The translations under genes were made by a program, and so were the position numbers. From positions 1 to 28,518 of the IMG/VR virus record IMGVR_UViG_3300045136_000075: a stretch of 28,518 nucleotides of DNA, one strand, 5' to 3'. The notes beneath the pieces were generated by a model that saw only the letters and a list, made by a program, of their open reading frames with translations, was not told the origin of the DNA and ran no database searches. Shown here piece after piece: positions 7,385 through 13,784 of this stretch. The DNA comes from a virus. Within the stretch, counting starts at the first letter, position 1. The number at the start of each line of letters is the position of its first letter.

Positions 7385-7706
7385 GGCTCATGTCCTCCAC
7401 CACAACAAGCGTGTCCTGCTCGTAGGTGCGGCGCAGACCGCTGGCGTGCGTGACCTCGAGGTCGAAGCGGTAGCTGCCCGGCGCAATCCCGGTGGCCGAA
7501 TAAGGCACGGTCATGTCGATGCGACCGGTGGCGGGCGTGATCGTGATCCGGCCGTCCGTGGTGGAGGCCGAAACGACGACGTTGCCGGCCTGGTCGCGTA
7601 CTTGCAGCCTGGCGGTGGCTCCGGTCAGATCGATCGCCGCGCCGGCCTCGTCCGTGAGCAGCCACGCGCGCGTCCACGTGTCGCCGCGATACAGCTTGAC
7701 GGCCAC
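7377..7706 (-). CDS. Ig-like (BppU-like) tail or baseplate-type protein
   Basis: This 109-residue, beta-rich protein starts at ATG 7706, ten bases after the tail tube stop. It has the layout KLYRGDTW, then DLTGATARLQVRDQAGNVV, then GRIDMTVPYSATGIAPGSYR, then an FDLEVTHASG strand. This is the pattern of small Ig-like proteins and of the N-terminal domain of BppU-type upper baseplate proteins in siphophages. It probably docks fibres or decorates the tail. The next gene overlaps its end by 8 bases, consistent with coordinated translation of an appendage module. Confidence 0.65.
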   Translation of the reverse strand: MAVKLYRGDTWTRAWLLTDEAGAAIDLTGATARLQVRDQAGNVVVSASTTDGRITITPATGRIDMTVPYSATGIAPGSYRFDLEVTHASGLRRTYEQDTLVVVEDMSRD

Positions 7707-7716
7707 GCGTGCCTCA

Positions 7717-8469
7717 TCACGCGCCGGCCTGGATCACTCGACCGAACAGCCCGAGCGGTCCGGTGTCGCTCTTGGTGACGTCCGCGAGCACGCGGCCGCT
7801 GAGCGCGAACTTCTGCACGTCGTCGCCAACCAGCGCGAAGTCCTGCGCCGGAGAAAGCTGCACGCGGTACAGATCGACGATCACGCGCGCGTTGTTGTCC
7901 GCGGTGTTGAGACCATCGAAGCGCAGCCACACCTCCGGCTGCCCGGTCTTGAACATCGCAACACGCTTTGCCGCGCCGTAGGCGTAGTCGACCTTGAATG
8001 GCTGCGTGAACGTGCCGACGTTGATGAACTCGATCGCGCCCTGCTCAGCGTGCACCTTGTAGTGCGTGCCCGGCGTCAGTGTCGCCGGCGTGGCGTTTGA
8101 GTCCTTGACCACCACCGACGAAACAAACTGGTTGGCCAGCAGGTAGATGTTGCCGGCGACCGCGCCAGTGGGCAACGTCTCGGCGGTGACGTTGCCAGAC
8201 GTTACGTTGGTCGTCTGTCCGTACAGCGTGAGCTCAAGATTCTGAATGCTGAAGTCCTCCACCGTCGCGTTGAACTCGCCGTCCTTGCCACGGATGAGCT
8301 GCAGGTCGGTCAAGCGCTGGCCCGAGTAGGATTCCTTGTGCTCGATCGTGTCGATCTTCAGCGACACGCGCAGCTCGGGCACGTTGCCGAGCCAGCGCAT
8401 CGCCAGCGGGTTGCCAGACGTATCGCGGTTGGCGATGTAGACGCGACCTTGTCCCGAAAAATACGGCAT
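7717..8469 (-). CDS. Major tail tube protein (siphovirus type)
   Basis: This 250-residue protein is beta-rich and has the composition of a long-tail tube subunit. It begins MPYFSGQGRVYIANRD and contains WLGNVPELRVSLKIDTIEHK and ESYSGQRLTDLQLIRGKDGE, which match the conserved N-terminal half of tube proteins in transposable siphophages. ATG 8469 follows the small upstream gene closely. There is no sheath gene beside it, which separates this phage from the contractile-tailed Mu and BcepMu. The central part (about 95-160) may be an inserted loop domain. Confidence 0.82.
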   Translation of the reverse strand: MPYFSGQGRVYIANRDTSGNPLAMRWLGNVPELRVSLKIDTIEHKESYSGQRLTDLQLIRGKDGEFNATVEDFSIQNLELTLYGQTTNVTSGNVTAETLPTGAVAGNIYLLANQFVSSVVVKDSNATPATLTPGTHYKVHAEQGAIEFINVGTFTQPFKVDYAYGAAKRVAMFKTGQPEVWLRFDGLNTADNNARVIVDLYRVQLSPAQDFALVGDDVQKFALSGRVLADVTKSDTGPLGLFGRVIQAGA

Positions 8470-8471
8470 CT

Positions 8472-8651
8472 TCAGTCTCCCTTGCGGTTACGTTTGCGAG
8501 TCTGCGGCTCGGAAGAGGCGTCCGGCTCGGCTTCGGTCGCTGCCCCTCGGGCGATTAGCGCCTCTGCGCTGTCCTCGGGCAGCTCAAGCACCGACCCGGG
8601 CGGGTAATCCAGGCCCTCGTGCGTGTGCGGCTGTAGCACGACGACTCTCAT
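8472..8651 (-). CDS. Small conserved phage protein, paralogue of the gene at 9514
   Basis: This 59-residue protein starts at ATG 8651, overlapping the gp37-type gene stop (ATGA). It reads MRVVVLQPHTHEGLDYPPGS and VLELPEDSAEALIARGAA, then an acidic and finally basic tail (RKRNRKGD). The protein from 9699 to 9514 has the same plan: a V-rich strand, a HEG/HDG turn, P-x-G-x-V-x-E-x-P, then a short helix and a basic end. Both are probably small SH3-like or OB-like beta folds in the head-tail region. The function is unknown. Confidence 0.7.
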   Translation of the reverse strand: MRVVVLQPHTHEGLDYPPGSVLELPEDSAEALIARGAATEAEPDASSEPQTRKRNRKGD

Positions 8652-9082
8652 GGTTCGATCCCCTGCACCACCGCCGCCACCTCGAGCGCGATCGGGTACA
8701 GCAGCAGACCGGCTTCGTACACGGGCGCCGGCGGATCGACGAGCTGCATGCGCTGCAAGCCGGCCCTGGGCTGCCAGCCCATCAGCGCCGCCATGCACGC
8801 GGCCACCAGGTCCGCGCCCGCGGCGCGCGCAGCGGACCCGTCGGCCACGGCGGCGACGTTGCGGACCGCCACCACCACCAGCCAGCGGCTGGCGATACGC
8901 GAGACGCGGCCGAACCCGGTGGTCTCGAGCACGCGATAGCCGTCGGCGACGACGAACGCCGCGGGCAGCCGTTTGCCCGCGACATCCTCCGCTCCCAGCG
9001 CCACCGCGCCGTGCACGCCGGCCAGCTCCGGCACGGAGGCGGCCAGGCGATCGCGGATCAGCGGCTCCAGATCCAGCATCAC
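8648..9082 (-). CDS. gp37-type protein, probable tail terminator
   Basis: This 144-residue protein starts at ATG 9082, overlapping the gp36-type stop (ATGA). It begins MMLDLEPLIRDRLAASVPEL and contains a GKRLPAAFVVADGYRV strand and a WLVVVAVRN segment, and ends with LYPIALEVAAVVQG. This matches the Mu gp37 / DUF1834 family. Its place between the gp36-type connector and the tube gene is where tail terminator or tail completion proteins occur. The terminator role is an inference from gene order. Confidence 0.72.
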   Translation of the reverse strand: MMLDLEPLIRDRLAASVPELAGVHGAVALGAEDVAGKRLPAAFVVADGYRVLETTGFGRVSRIASRWLVVVAVRNVAAVADGSAARAAGADLVAACMAALMGWQPRAGLQRMQLVDPPAPVYEAGLLLYPIALEVAAVVQGIEP

Positions 9083-9501
9083 GATCCCTGATAGCCGGCG
9101 GTGGCGGCGCGGTCCATCGTCCGGGCAGGTGCCGCATACGCCACGCCCTCGGCCGACGGCTGCTGGGCGGCGGGCAGGCCGAGCGAGACCTGGCCGCGCG
9201 CAATCGCATCGAGCAGCCGCCGCGCGTCCTCGTAGCGGCGGCGCACCTCGTCACTGGCGCGGTCCTCCCAGAGCCTGAAGCGCGCGATGTCGCAGGCCAG
9301 TCGCGCGATGACCGCAGGCACGGCGGGCAGCGGCAGCGCATACCGCGTCCCGAGATACGTGTCGATCTCGGCGTCGGCGTCCGCAAGCGCCCGCGCCACG
9401 ACGGTCGCGTCCGGCACGCCGGCGCCGGCGCGATCGGTCAGCTGGGTGAGCTCCTCCGCCCCGAATCGGTCGGCAAGGTCGGCCTGCGTGGCGTATGCCA
9501 T
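9079..9501 (-). CDS. gp36-type (DUF1320) head-tail connector protein
   Basis: This 140-residue protein starts at ATG 9501 with AGGA upstream. It has the signature of the DUF1320 / Mu gp36 family: MAYATQADLADRFGAEEL, then DAEIDTYLGTRYALPLP, then a helix LACDIARFRLW and RRYEDARRLLDAIARGQVSL. Members are thought to be adaptor proteins at the portal-tail joint, similar in fold to HK97 gp6-type connectors. It lies directly after capsid genes and is translationally coupled to the gp37-type gene. Confidence 0.88.
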   Translation of the reverse strand: MAYATQADLADRFGAEELTQLTDRAGAGVPDATVVARALADADAEIDTYLGTRYALPLPAVPAVIARLACDIARFRLWEDRASDEVRRRYEDARRLLDAIARGQVSLGLPAAQQPSAEGVAYAAPARTMDRAATAGYQGS

Positions 9502-9513
9502 CGGCGTCCTGCA

Positions 9514-9699
9514 TCAGCGTTTGCGGCGCGCAGGCTGCGCGTCGGCAGCCGGATCGTCTTGCGTCTGCGCGGACGGCTCGGCGCACGCAGCCGCGATGAG
9601 CTGCGCAGCCTGCTCGTCGGGCATCTCGACGACGGCGCCGCTCGGCAGTCGCCGGCCGTCGTGCTCGACGTGCTCGACCAGGATCCGCACCAGCATCAC
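9514..9699 (-). CDS. Small conserved protein after the major capsid gene
   Basis: This 61-residue protein starts at ATG 9699, overlapping the capsid stop (ATGA). It reads MMLVRILVEHVEHDGRRLPS, GAVVEMPDEQAAQLIAAACA, then an acidic and basic disordered tail ending PARRKR. It shares its layout with the small protein at 8472-8651, suggesting duplication. Its place between the capsid and gp36-type genes suggests a head or head-tail minor component. No specific function is recognised. Confidence 0.7.
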   Translation of the reverse strand: MMLVRILVEHVEHDGRRLPSGAVVEMPDEQAAQLIAAACAEPSAQTQDDPAADAQPARRKR

Positions 9700-10631
9700 G
9701 CCACCGCGTTGGTGATCAGGAAGCCGGCGTCGGCGCCGGCGATCACGGGCGCCACGTCATCGACGATCTGATACACCCAGCTGCGCGATCCGCGGTCCTG
9801 ATAGGGCTCCTCGACCACAGGCGAGTCGCTCAGCCGGTAGGTGTAGCCGTAGGACGGCTCCTCGGCGTCGGCCAGGCTGCCGGTGGTCGTGTAGGCGAGG
9901 ATCGCGTCCTTGCCCCAGACGTCGTCCATGGCGCCGGCGGCGGTCTGGTAGACGGCGTCGCCGACGACCACCCGCTCCAGCCCGAAAAGCTGCGCCAGCA
10001 GCTCCGGCGTGGCCACGTCGCGCGAGGTGTACTTGATCCGGTCGGTGATGGCCGCATGCGTGCGCAGGGCCGCGAAGACCTTGGCGCCCATCAGCATCGT
10101 GTTCGGGCGGACGCCGACCTGGGTGCGCACGGCTTCCTTGTAGCTCTCCACCGCAGCCAGCGGATTGGACGCGGGGTCGGACCACTGGCTGGTGCCCGAC
10201 AGCGTCACCTTGTTGCTGGCGCCGTAGTTGGCTGGATTGCGCGCCAGATCGGCCTGCGCCTTCTCCAGGCGCAGACCGATGATGTTCTGCCCGCGCCGCA
10301 CCGCCTTCGCGCCCAGGTCTACGCCTGGCACGGCGGCGGCGTCTTCCATCAGCTCGTACGGCACGCCTTCCTCGATCGCGTGGTTCTCGAGCGCGTACGT
10401 CTTGCTGCTGTACGCCGTGGCAATGCGCACGACGTTGGCACCCGGCGCGCGGGCCGTGTTGTACAACCGGAAGTGCTCCTTGCCGAACTCGATGATGCGG
10501 CCGCCGCGCTGGCCCACCGGAACGTAGGGGAACAGCGCGAGGCCGGCGAATGCCGGGTTGCGGTAGCCGCGCGCGACCTCGGTGAGCACCGGGTCGATGA
10601 CGCGCGCCTGCTGGGTGGTCATTTGGGGCAT
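9696..10631 (-). CDS. Major capsid protein
   Basis: This 311-residue protein starts at ATG 10631 with GGAGATC upstream. It opens MPQMTTQQARVIDPVLTEVA, then FAGLALFPYVPVGQRGGRII. Further on come RPNTMLMGAKVFAALRTHA and LLAQLFGLERVVVGDAVY, a pattern of HK97-fold capsid proteins in transposable siphophages. No long N-terminal scaffold domain is present, in agreement with the separate protease/scaffold gene upstream. The neighbours (decoration protein before it, connector after it) fit. Confidence 0.88.
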   Translation of the reverse strand: MPQMTTQQARVIDPVLTEVARGYRNPAFAGLALFPYVPVGQRGGRIIEFGKEHFRLYNTARAPGANVVRIATAYSSKTYALENHAIEEGVPYELMEDAAAVPGVDLGAKAVRRGQNIIGLRLEKAQADLARNPANYGASNKVTLSGTSQWSDPASNPLAAVESYKEAVRTQVGVRPNTMLMGAKVFAALRTHAAITDRIKYTSRDVATPELLAQLFGLERVVVGDAVYQTAAGAMDDVWGKDAILAYTTTGSLADAEEPSYGYTYRLSDSPVVEEPYQDRGSRSWVYQIVDDVAPVIAGADAGFLITNAVA

Positions 10632-10655
10632 CTTGGATCTCCCTTTGCGCTACGG

Positions 10656-11000
10656 TTATGCCGCGTTCGATACCAGCAGCACCTCGACCAGCTCGCCGGC
10701 GGCCGAGGCGGCGGTCAGGGCGATGCCCAGGCGCGCGCCGCTGGTGGCCCACGGCACGGCGCGGCCCTGGGCGTCGGACTTAACGGTGGCGCCGGCGGTG
10801 ATCGCCGCGCCGGCCTCCACCGAGACGGTGCCGATGGCCAGCACGGGGACTTTGTCTCCGGCGGTGGCGGCGTTCAGCGCCACGCCGATGGCGTTGGCAT
10901 CCGCGCCGGCCTGCGCGCCGGCCGCGGTGACGAAGCGGTTCGCGGCGATGGTGCCGGCTGCGGTCATGGTCAGCGTCAATACGCTGCGATATTGGCTCAT
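10656..11000 (-). CDS. Capsid decoration protein (DUF2190-like)
   Basis: This 114-residue Ala/Gly/Val-rich protein starts at ATG 11000 with GGAGACC upstream. It has short repeated beta segments: ANRFVTAAGAQAGADANAIG, VPVLAIGTVSVEAGAAITAG, ATVKSDAQGRAVPW. These match DUF2190-type capsid cement proteins, in which recA-intein-like or SH3-like beta folds trimerise on the capsid surface. The position between scaffold and major capsid genes agrees with this. It has no cysteine and few charges, as expected for a stabilising coat protein. Confidence 0.82.
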   Translation of the reverse strand: MSQYRSVLTLTMTAAGTIAANRFVTAAGAQAGADANAIGVALNAATAGDKVPVLAIGTVSVEAGAAITAGATVKSDAQGRAVPWATSGARLGIALTAASAAGELVEVLLVSNAA

Positions 11001-11015
11001 GGCGGTCTCCTGGGT

Positions 11016-11480
11016 TCAGGCGGCGCGCTCGGCGGCGCGCGCGGCGGTGAGGATGTCGACTCCCGGGTGCTGCGCCTGATAGGCGCGGGCGCGGCTCCAC
11101 AGATCCAGCCCGCGCTCCGACAGGCGATAGCCGTGCGGCAGACGCGGCGGCGGCGGCGCGTCGGCGGCGGCCGGGCCGGCGCGTTCGGCCATCTCCACGC
11201 GCGCCGGCAGGCGCGCCAGGAAGCCGCGCAGGACGTCCAGCGCGGGTTGAGCGCCGCCCTCGGCCAACGTGACGGCCTCGGCCTGTGCCAGGCGCTCCAT
11301 CACCGCCACGAGCGACGCGCATTCGGCCGGCAGCACACGGCCGGCGCGTACGTGGGCGTCGAGCTCGGCGGCATAGGCGGCGCGCGCCAGCTCGCGCTCG
11401 CGCGCGGCGATGGCGGCCTCGCGCTCGGCGAGCCGCCGCTCGCGTTCGGCGGCGGCCACGGAGGGGTCGGTCTCACTCAT
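11016..11480 (-). CDS. Nested scaffold protein (Mu Z type)
   Basis: An in-frame ATG at 11480 inside the protease gene is preceded by AAGGAGCAAAGC, a near-perfect ribosome site with six-base spacing. The 154-residue product begins MSETDPSVAAAERERRL and is strongly helical and charged (REAAIAARERELARAAYAAE), then Pro-rich around PPPPRLPHGYR. In Mu, gene Z is encoded the same way inside gene I and provides internal scaffold. The same arrangement here is well supported by the ribosome site and the change in composition at this point. Confidence 0.85.
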   Translation of the reverse strand: MSETDPSVAAAERERRLAEREAAIAARERELARAAYAAELDAHVRAGRVLPAECASLVAVMERLAQAEAVTLAEGGAQPALDVLRGFLARLPARVEMAERAGPAAADAPPPPRLPHGYRLSERGLDLWSRARAYQAQHPGVDILTAARAAERAA

Positions 11481-12062
11481 GCTTTGCTCCTTCGGGTTGC
11501 GGTGCTGCACGCGCTCGCGCAGCGTCACGGTTACGATCTGGCCATCGGCCACGGCGGCCAGTTGCACAGGCGCCAGGCCCTTGACGGCCGGCGCTGCCGC
11601 GCCCAAGAAGCCCAGATGCTTCAGCGCCCAGACGCCCGGCGTCGGATTGCCCGGCGCATCCGGCGTCCACAGGGCCACCGATACGGCCTGATAGCGGCGG
11701 CTGCGCACGAGGTCGGCCATCTCCGGCAGCAGCTCGACATCCAGCCACAGCCCGTCGGCCTGCGCCGACGCTCCGAGAACCCAGCCCCATGCCGGGTCGT
11801 CGGTCTCCGGGTGCCCAATCACCACAGGCGCCCGGTAGCGCGCCGGATCGTAGGCGCTGGCGGTCGCCGCGATGTCCTCCGGCGTGACGGTCAAGTCGAC
11901 CGGGTCGGCCGGCCAGGTGCCCGGGGCCAGTGCGTGGATGCGCGCAGGCACGAGATCAGGCGTGGGCAAGCGGGCCGCGTGCTGCGCGGCCTGCTCGGCG
12001 GCCATGGACGGATGCGAGTACACGCCGGCATCGTGCATGCGCCGGCCGGCGCGGTTAAGCAC
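11016..12062 (-). CDS. Prohead protease with scaffold domain (Mu protein I type)
   Basis: This 348-residue protein has an N-terminal Mu I-like protease domain (about 25-165) and a C-terminal helical scaffold (about 195-348). Seen motifs are YRAPVVIGHPETDDPAWGWV at 76-95 and RRYQAVSVALW at 122-132. By comparison with assemblin-like proteases, H84 and S128 are candidate catalytic residues, an inference. The start is uncertain: GTG 12062 is the most upstream option after an in-frame TAG but has no clear ribosome site; ATG 12038 is an alternative. It would mature the prohead by removing scaffold. A nested start makes the scaffold alone. Confidence 0.87.
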   Translation of the reverse strand: MLNRAGRRMHDAGVYSHPSMAAEQAAQHAARLPTPDLVPARIHALAPGTWPADPVDLTVTPEDIAATASAYDPARYRAPVVIGHPETDDPAWGWVLGASAQADGLWLDVELLPEMADLVRSRRYQAVSVALWTPDAPGNPTPGVWALKHLGFLGAAAPAVKGLAPVQLAAVADGQIVTVTLRERVQHRNPKEQSMSETDPSVAAAERERRLAEREAAIAARERELARAAYAAELDAHVRAGRVLPAECASLVAVMERLAQAEAVTLAEGGAQPALDVLRGFLARLPARVEMAERAGPAAADAPPPPRLPHGYRLSERGLDLWSRARAYQAQHPGVDILTAARAAERAA

Positions 12063-12265
12063 GACGGGCGTCGCGGCACGTTTGGGGCCGGGCCGCTAGA
12101 ACGGCCTAGGAGCGATTTTGCGGGGCGGGTGGCATCCGAGTACCAACCGCGCACCGATCGCGGCTCAGCGGCCCGTCCAAACCGTTTGCAAATGGGGTCT
12201 GGTGGCGGCGCGAAGCGCTGTCCGATGCCCCGGTCTGGCCGTGGGCGGTCGCGGCGCGGACGCCG
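12063..12265. other. 203-bp noncoding gap before the protease gene
   Basis: There is no convincing gene in this gap between the HTH gene of the regulatory cassette and the protease. A short inverted repeat (GGCCG at 12091-12095 and CGGCC at 12102-12106) could form a weak hairpin but lacks a T-run. The 12-mer ATTTGCAAACGG on the minus strand at 12179-12190 also occurs on the plus strand at 28199-28210 near the phage end. No sigma70-like promoter stands out. It may hold the return to late transcription after the cassette. Confidence 0.5.
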
Positions 12266-12484
12266 TCACTCGGCCGCCCGTAATTTGGGCGCGAGCGCAT
12301 CGAGCTGCGCTGCGCGCTCCTGCGTGATGCGCAGCAGATCGAGCCATACGCCAGAGGGCACGCGCTGCGCGCCAGCGATCCATCTGCGGACCGTCCGGTC
12401 CGATACTCCCAGCTCGCGCGCGAGCTCGCATTGCCAGCGAGGCCCGTACAGGGCCTCGCCGCACTCGACGAGTAGGCGGCTCAT
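12266..12484 (-). CDS. Small HTH DNA-binding protein
   Basis: This 72-residue protein starts at ATG 12484, overlapping the KorA-like gene stop (ATGA). It contains a helix-turn-helix at about residues 17-37 (WQCELARELGVSDRTVRRWI) followed by AGAQRVPSGVWLDLLRIT and a C-terminal helix. It resembles small Cro-like or XRE proteins common in phages of GC-rich bacteria. As the last gene of a three-gene cassette with a palindromic promoter, it is a candidate for the factor that binds that palindrome, alongside the KorA-like protein. Confidence 0.8.
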   Translation of the reverse strand: MSRLLVECGEALYGPRWQCELARELGVSDRTVRRWIAGAQRVPSGVWLDLLRITQERAAQLDALAPKLRAAE

Positions 12485-12762
12485 GTCAATGAGCGATCAG
12501 CGCGCCGCACGCGCGCGACCGCATTACTTACGGCTTGAGGAGACAGCCCGATCCTCCGGGATGCCTCGCTTGGCCGCAGGCCGTCCACGAGGACGAGCCT
12601 TGCGGCCTCCTCAGCCGCGCCGCGCCTCATGCGGATGAGGCGGGCGATGGCGGCGAATCTTTTCGGCTGCATTCTCTGTCCGCTAATCGGCTTCGCACCC
12701 ATCCTCATTGACACGGATTCCGTCGTCATCACGTCACTTTCGGCTCCTGCCTCATGCGTCAT
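12481..12762 (-). CDS. KorA/TrfB-like DNA-binding protein
   Basis: The C-terminal half of this 93-residue protein reads AEEAARLVLVDGLRPSEASR followed by RIGLSPQAVSNAVARVRRA. This matches the helix-turn-helix core of TrfB/KorA-type regulators, whose plasmid member KorA has ARGVLVDG...A..LGLTRGAVSQAVHRVW. KorA represses plasmid replication, partition and transfer promoters by binding palindromes. The C-terminal dimer and corepressor domain of KorA is missing; only the DNA-binding part is here. Starts are possible at 12762, 12729, 12708 and 12672; I chose 12762, which overlaps the upstream stop. It lies inside the head-gene block, where a regulator is not expected. Confidence 0.75.
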   Translation of the reverse strand: MTHEAGAESDVMTTESVSMRMGAKPISGQRMQPKRFAAIARLIRMRRGAAEEAARLVLVDGLRPSEASRRIGLSPQAVSNAVARVRRADRSLT

Positions 12763-12991
12763 GCGTGATGTCAACGGCCCACGGGCCGTAGACGTCGCCG
12801 ACCGCGATTTCGCGACCGTCCGAGGCGGCGTAGACGTCCACCTCGTTGTCGTTGGCGGCGCGCAGGATGACCTCCGCGCCCTCAAGCTCCGCGCCGGGGG
12901 CGAAGCCTTCCCCGGCGTCGTTCCCTCTCTGCCAGCGCTCGACGGCGGCCTGCATCGCGTCATTGCGGCTGTAGTAACTACTGATTCGCAT
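12752..12991 (-). CDS. Unknown acidic protein, first gene of the regulatory cassette
   Basis: This 79-residue protein begins MRISSYYSRNDAMQAAVERW and ends AVGDVYGPWAVDITHDA. It is acidic with no recognised domain. ATG 12991 has a strong ribosome site (GGAGGACAAG); an ATG four codons upstream (13003) has a similar one (AGGACAAG), because the short sequence AGGACAAGATG is repeated. The leader from the predicted promoter is about 60 bases. Its place in front of two DNA-binding proteins suggests a partner or modulator, but this is speculation. Confidence 0.7.
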   Translation of the reverse strand: MRISSYYSRNDAMQAAVERWQRGNDAGEGFAPGAELEGAEVILRAANDNEVDVYAASDGREIAVGDVYGPWAVDITHDA

Positions 12992-13063
12992 CTTGTCCTC
13001 CATCTTGTCCTATCCCTGACTCCCCGGGGCGCGGTGGACAGCACCGTGCTGTCCATGTCGCAC

Positions 13064-13091
13064 ACTATACACGCCTACGCGTGTATGTCAA
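13064..13091 (-). promoter_or_regulatory. Sigma70 promoter with palindromic operator for the KorA-like cassette
   Basis: On the minus strand, TTGACA (13091-13086) and TATAGT (13069-13064) are 16 bases apart, a near-consensus sigma70 promoter. A perfect inverted repeat, ATACACGC-CTAC-GCGTGTAT at 13067-13086 on the plus strand, occupies the spacer and touches both boxes. A dimeric protein bound there would block RNA polymerase. Transcription would start near 13057 and read the three small genes down to 12266. Confidence 0.82.
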
Positions 13092-13171
13092 GTGGGCAAG
13101 CGATGCAATGTTTCTATCGTTTCCGCGCGCGCAATTGCCTTTTCGTATCGAGGAACGCCCTAGCGGCCGTC

Positions 13172-13723
13172 TCACGGCCCGTCCGCCAGATGCGCGCGGA
13201 TGGCGTCGAGGATCAGCGAGCGTGCGGCGTCGTCCAGCTGGCCACCCTCCCGGATGGGCAGGTAGCGCCGGGCGGGGATGTCGCCCCATGGGATGGGCGC
13301 GCCACGGCGGGTGCGGCCGAACTGGCCCTTGCGCGCACCGAACTGTTGCGTGGCGGCGTATGCGAGGCTCGATCCGACCTCCACGCCGCGCGGGATGAGC
13401 CTGTAAGCGATCTCGGAGGACAGCCGCCGGGTCTCGCCGATGAGGGGTTTCTTCGCGGCGGCCCGCGCCTGCCCGCGCTTCGTGAGCCCCCCGCCACGCC
13501 GGAACGAGCCGCCGAATCGTGAAAGATAGCGCAGCACCGTGACGGGGCTGTTGGGCATCCAAGGGGTGCCATCGGGCGCGCGGCCCGTGGCGAAGCGCCG
13601 TTGGGTCGATGCGACCAGCAGCTCGCCGATGTCGCGCAGCGCCGGGGCGGGATCCTGTACGCGCCGAAGGAGCTCGCCCAGGGCGGCGCGCACCGCCTGG
13701 TCGTCGATTTCAATGCGGATCAA
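13172..13723 (-). CDS. Phage virion morphogenesis protein (Mu G type)
   Basis: This 183-residue protein begins MIRIEIDDQAVRAALGELLR and has the conserved ASTQRRFATGRAPDGTPWMP motif at about 38-57 and RRYLPIREG near residue 160. These mark the phage virion morphogenesis (Mu gpG) family, associated with tail completion and head-tail joining. The start is TTG 13723, preceded by AGGA. It follows gp30 after a 61-base gap that contains a small perfect hairpin (CGTGGT-CAT-ACCACG, 13765-13779). Immediately downstream lies the promoter of the regulatory cassette. Confidence 0.9.
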   Translation of the reverse strand: MIRIEIDDQAVRAALGELLRRVQDPAPALRDIGELLVASTQRRFATGRAPDGTPWMPNSPVTVLRYLSRFGGSFRRGGGLTKRGQARAAAKKPLIGETRRLSSEIAYRLIPRGVEVGSSLAYAATQQFGARKGQFGRTRRGAPIPWGDIPARRYLPIREGGQLDDAARSLILDAIRAHLADGP

Positions 13724-13784
13724 GTGCTATCCTCATGCCTGCGTGGCCGGGTGCATCCCGTCGTCGTGGTCATACCACGAAGCG

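Noticed and set aside
12179-12190. 12-mer ATTTGCAAACGG shared with the phage end (28199-28210)
   Set aside because: In a window of this size dozens of 12-base matches are expected by chance, so the shared 12-mer alone does not show a functional link.
12106-12300. 64-codon minus-strand frame in the gap before the protease
   Set aside because: It overlaps the HTH gene out of frame, is low in hydrophobic residues, and has no ribosome site or family resemblance.
10056-12638. 860-codon plus-strand open frame through capsid, protease and cassette genes
   Set aside because: It is antisense to several well-supported genes, is His/Arg/Gly-rich without any domain, and arises from the third-position GC bias of the genes on the other strand.
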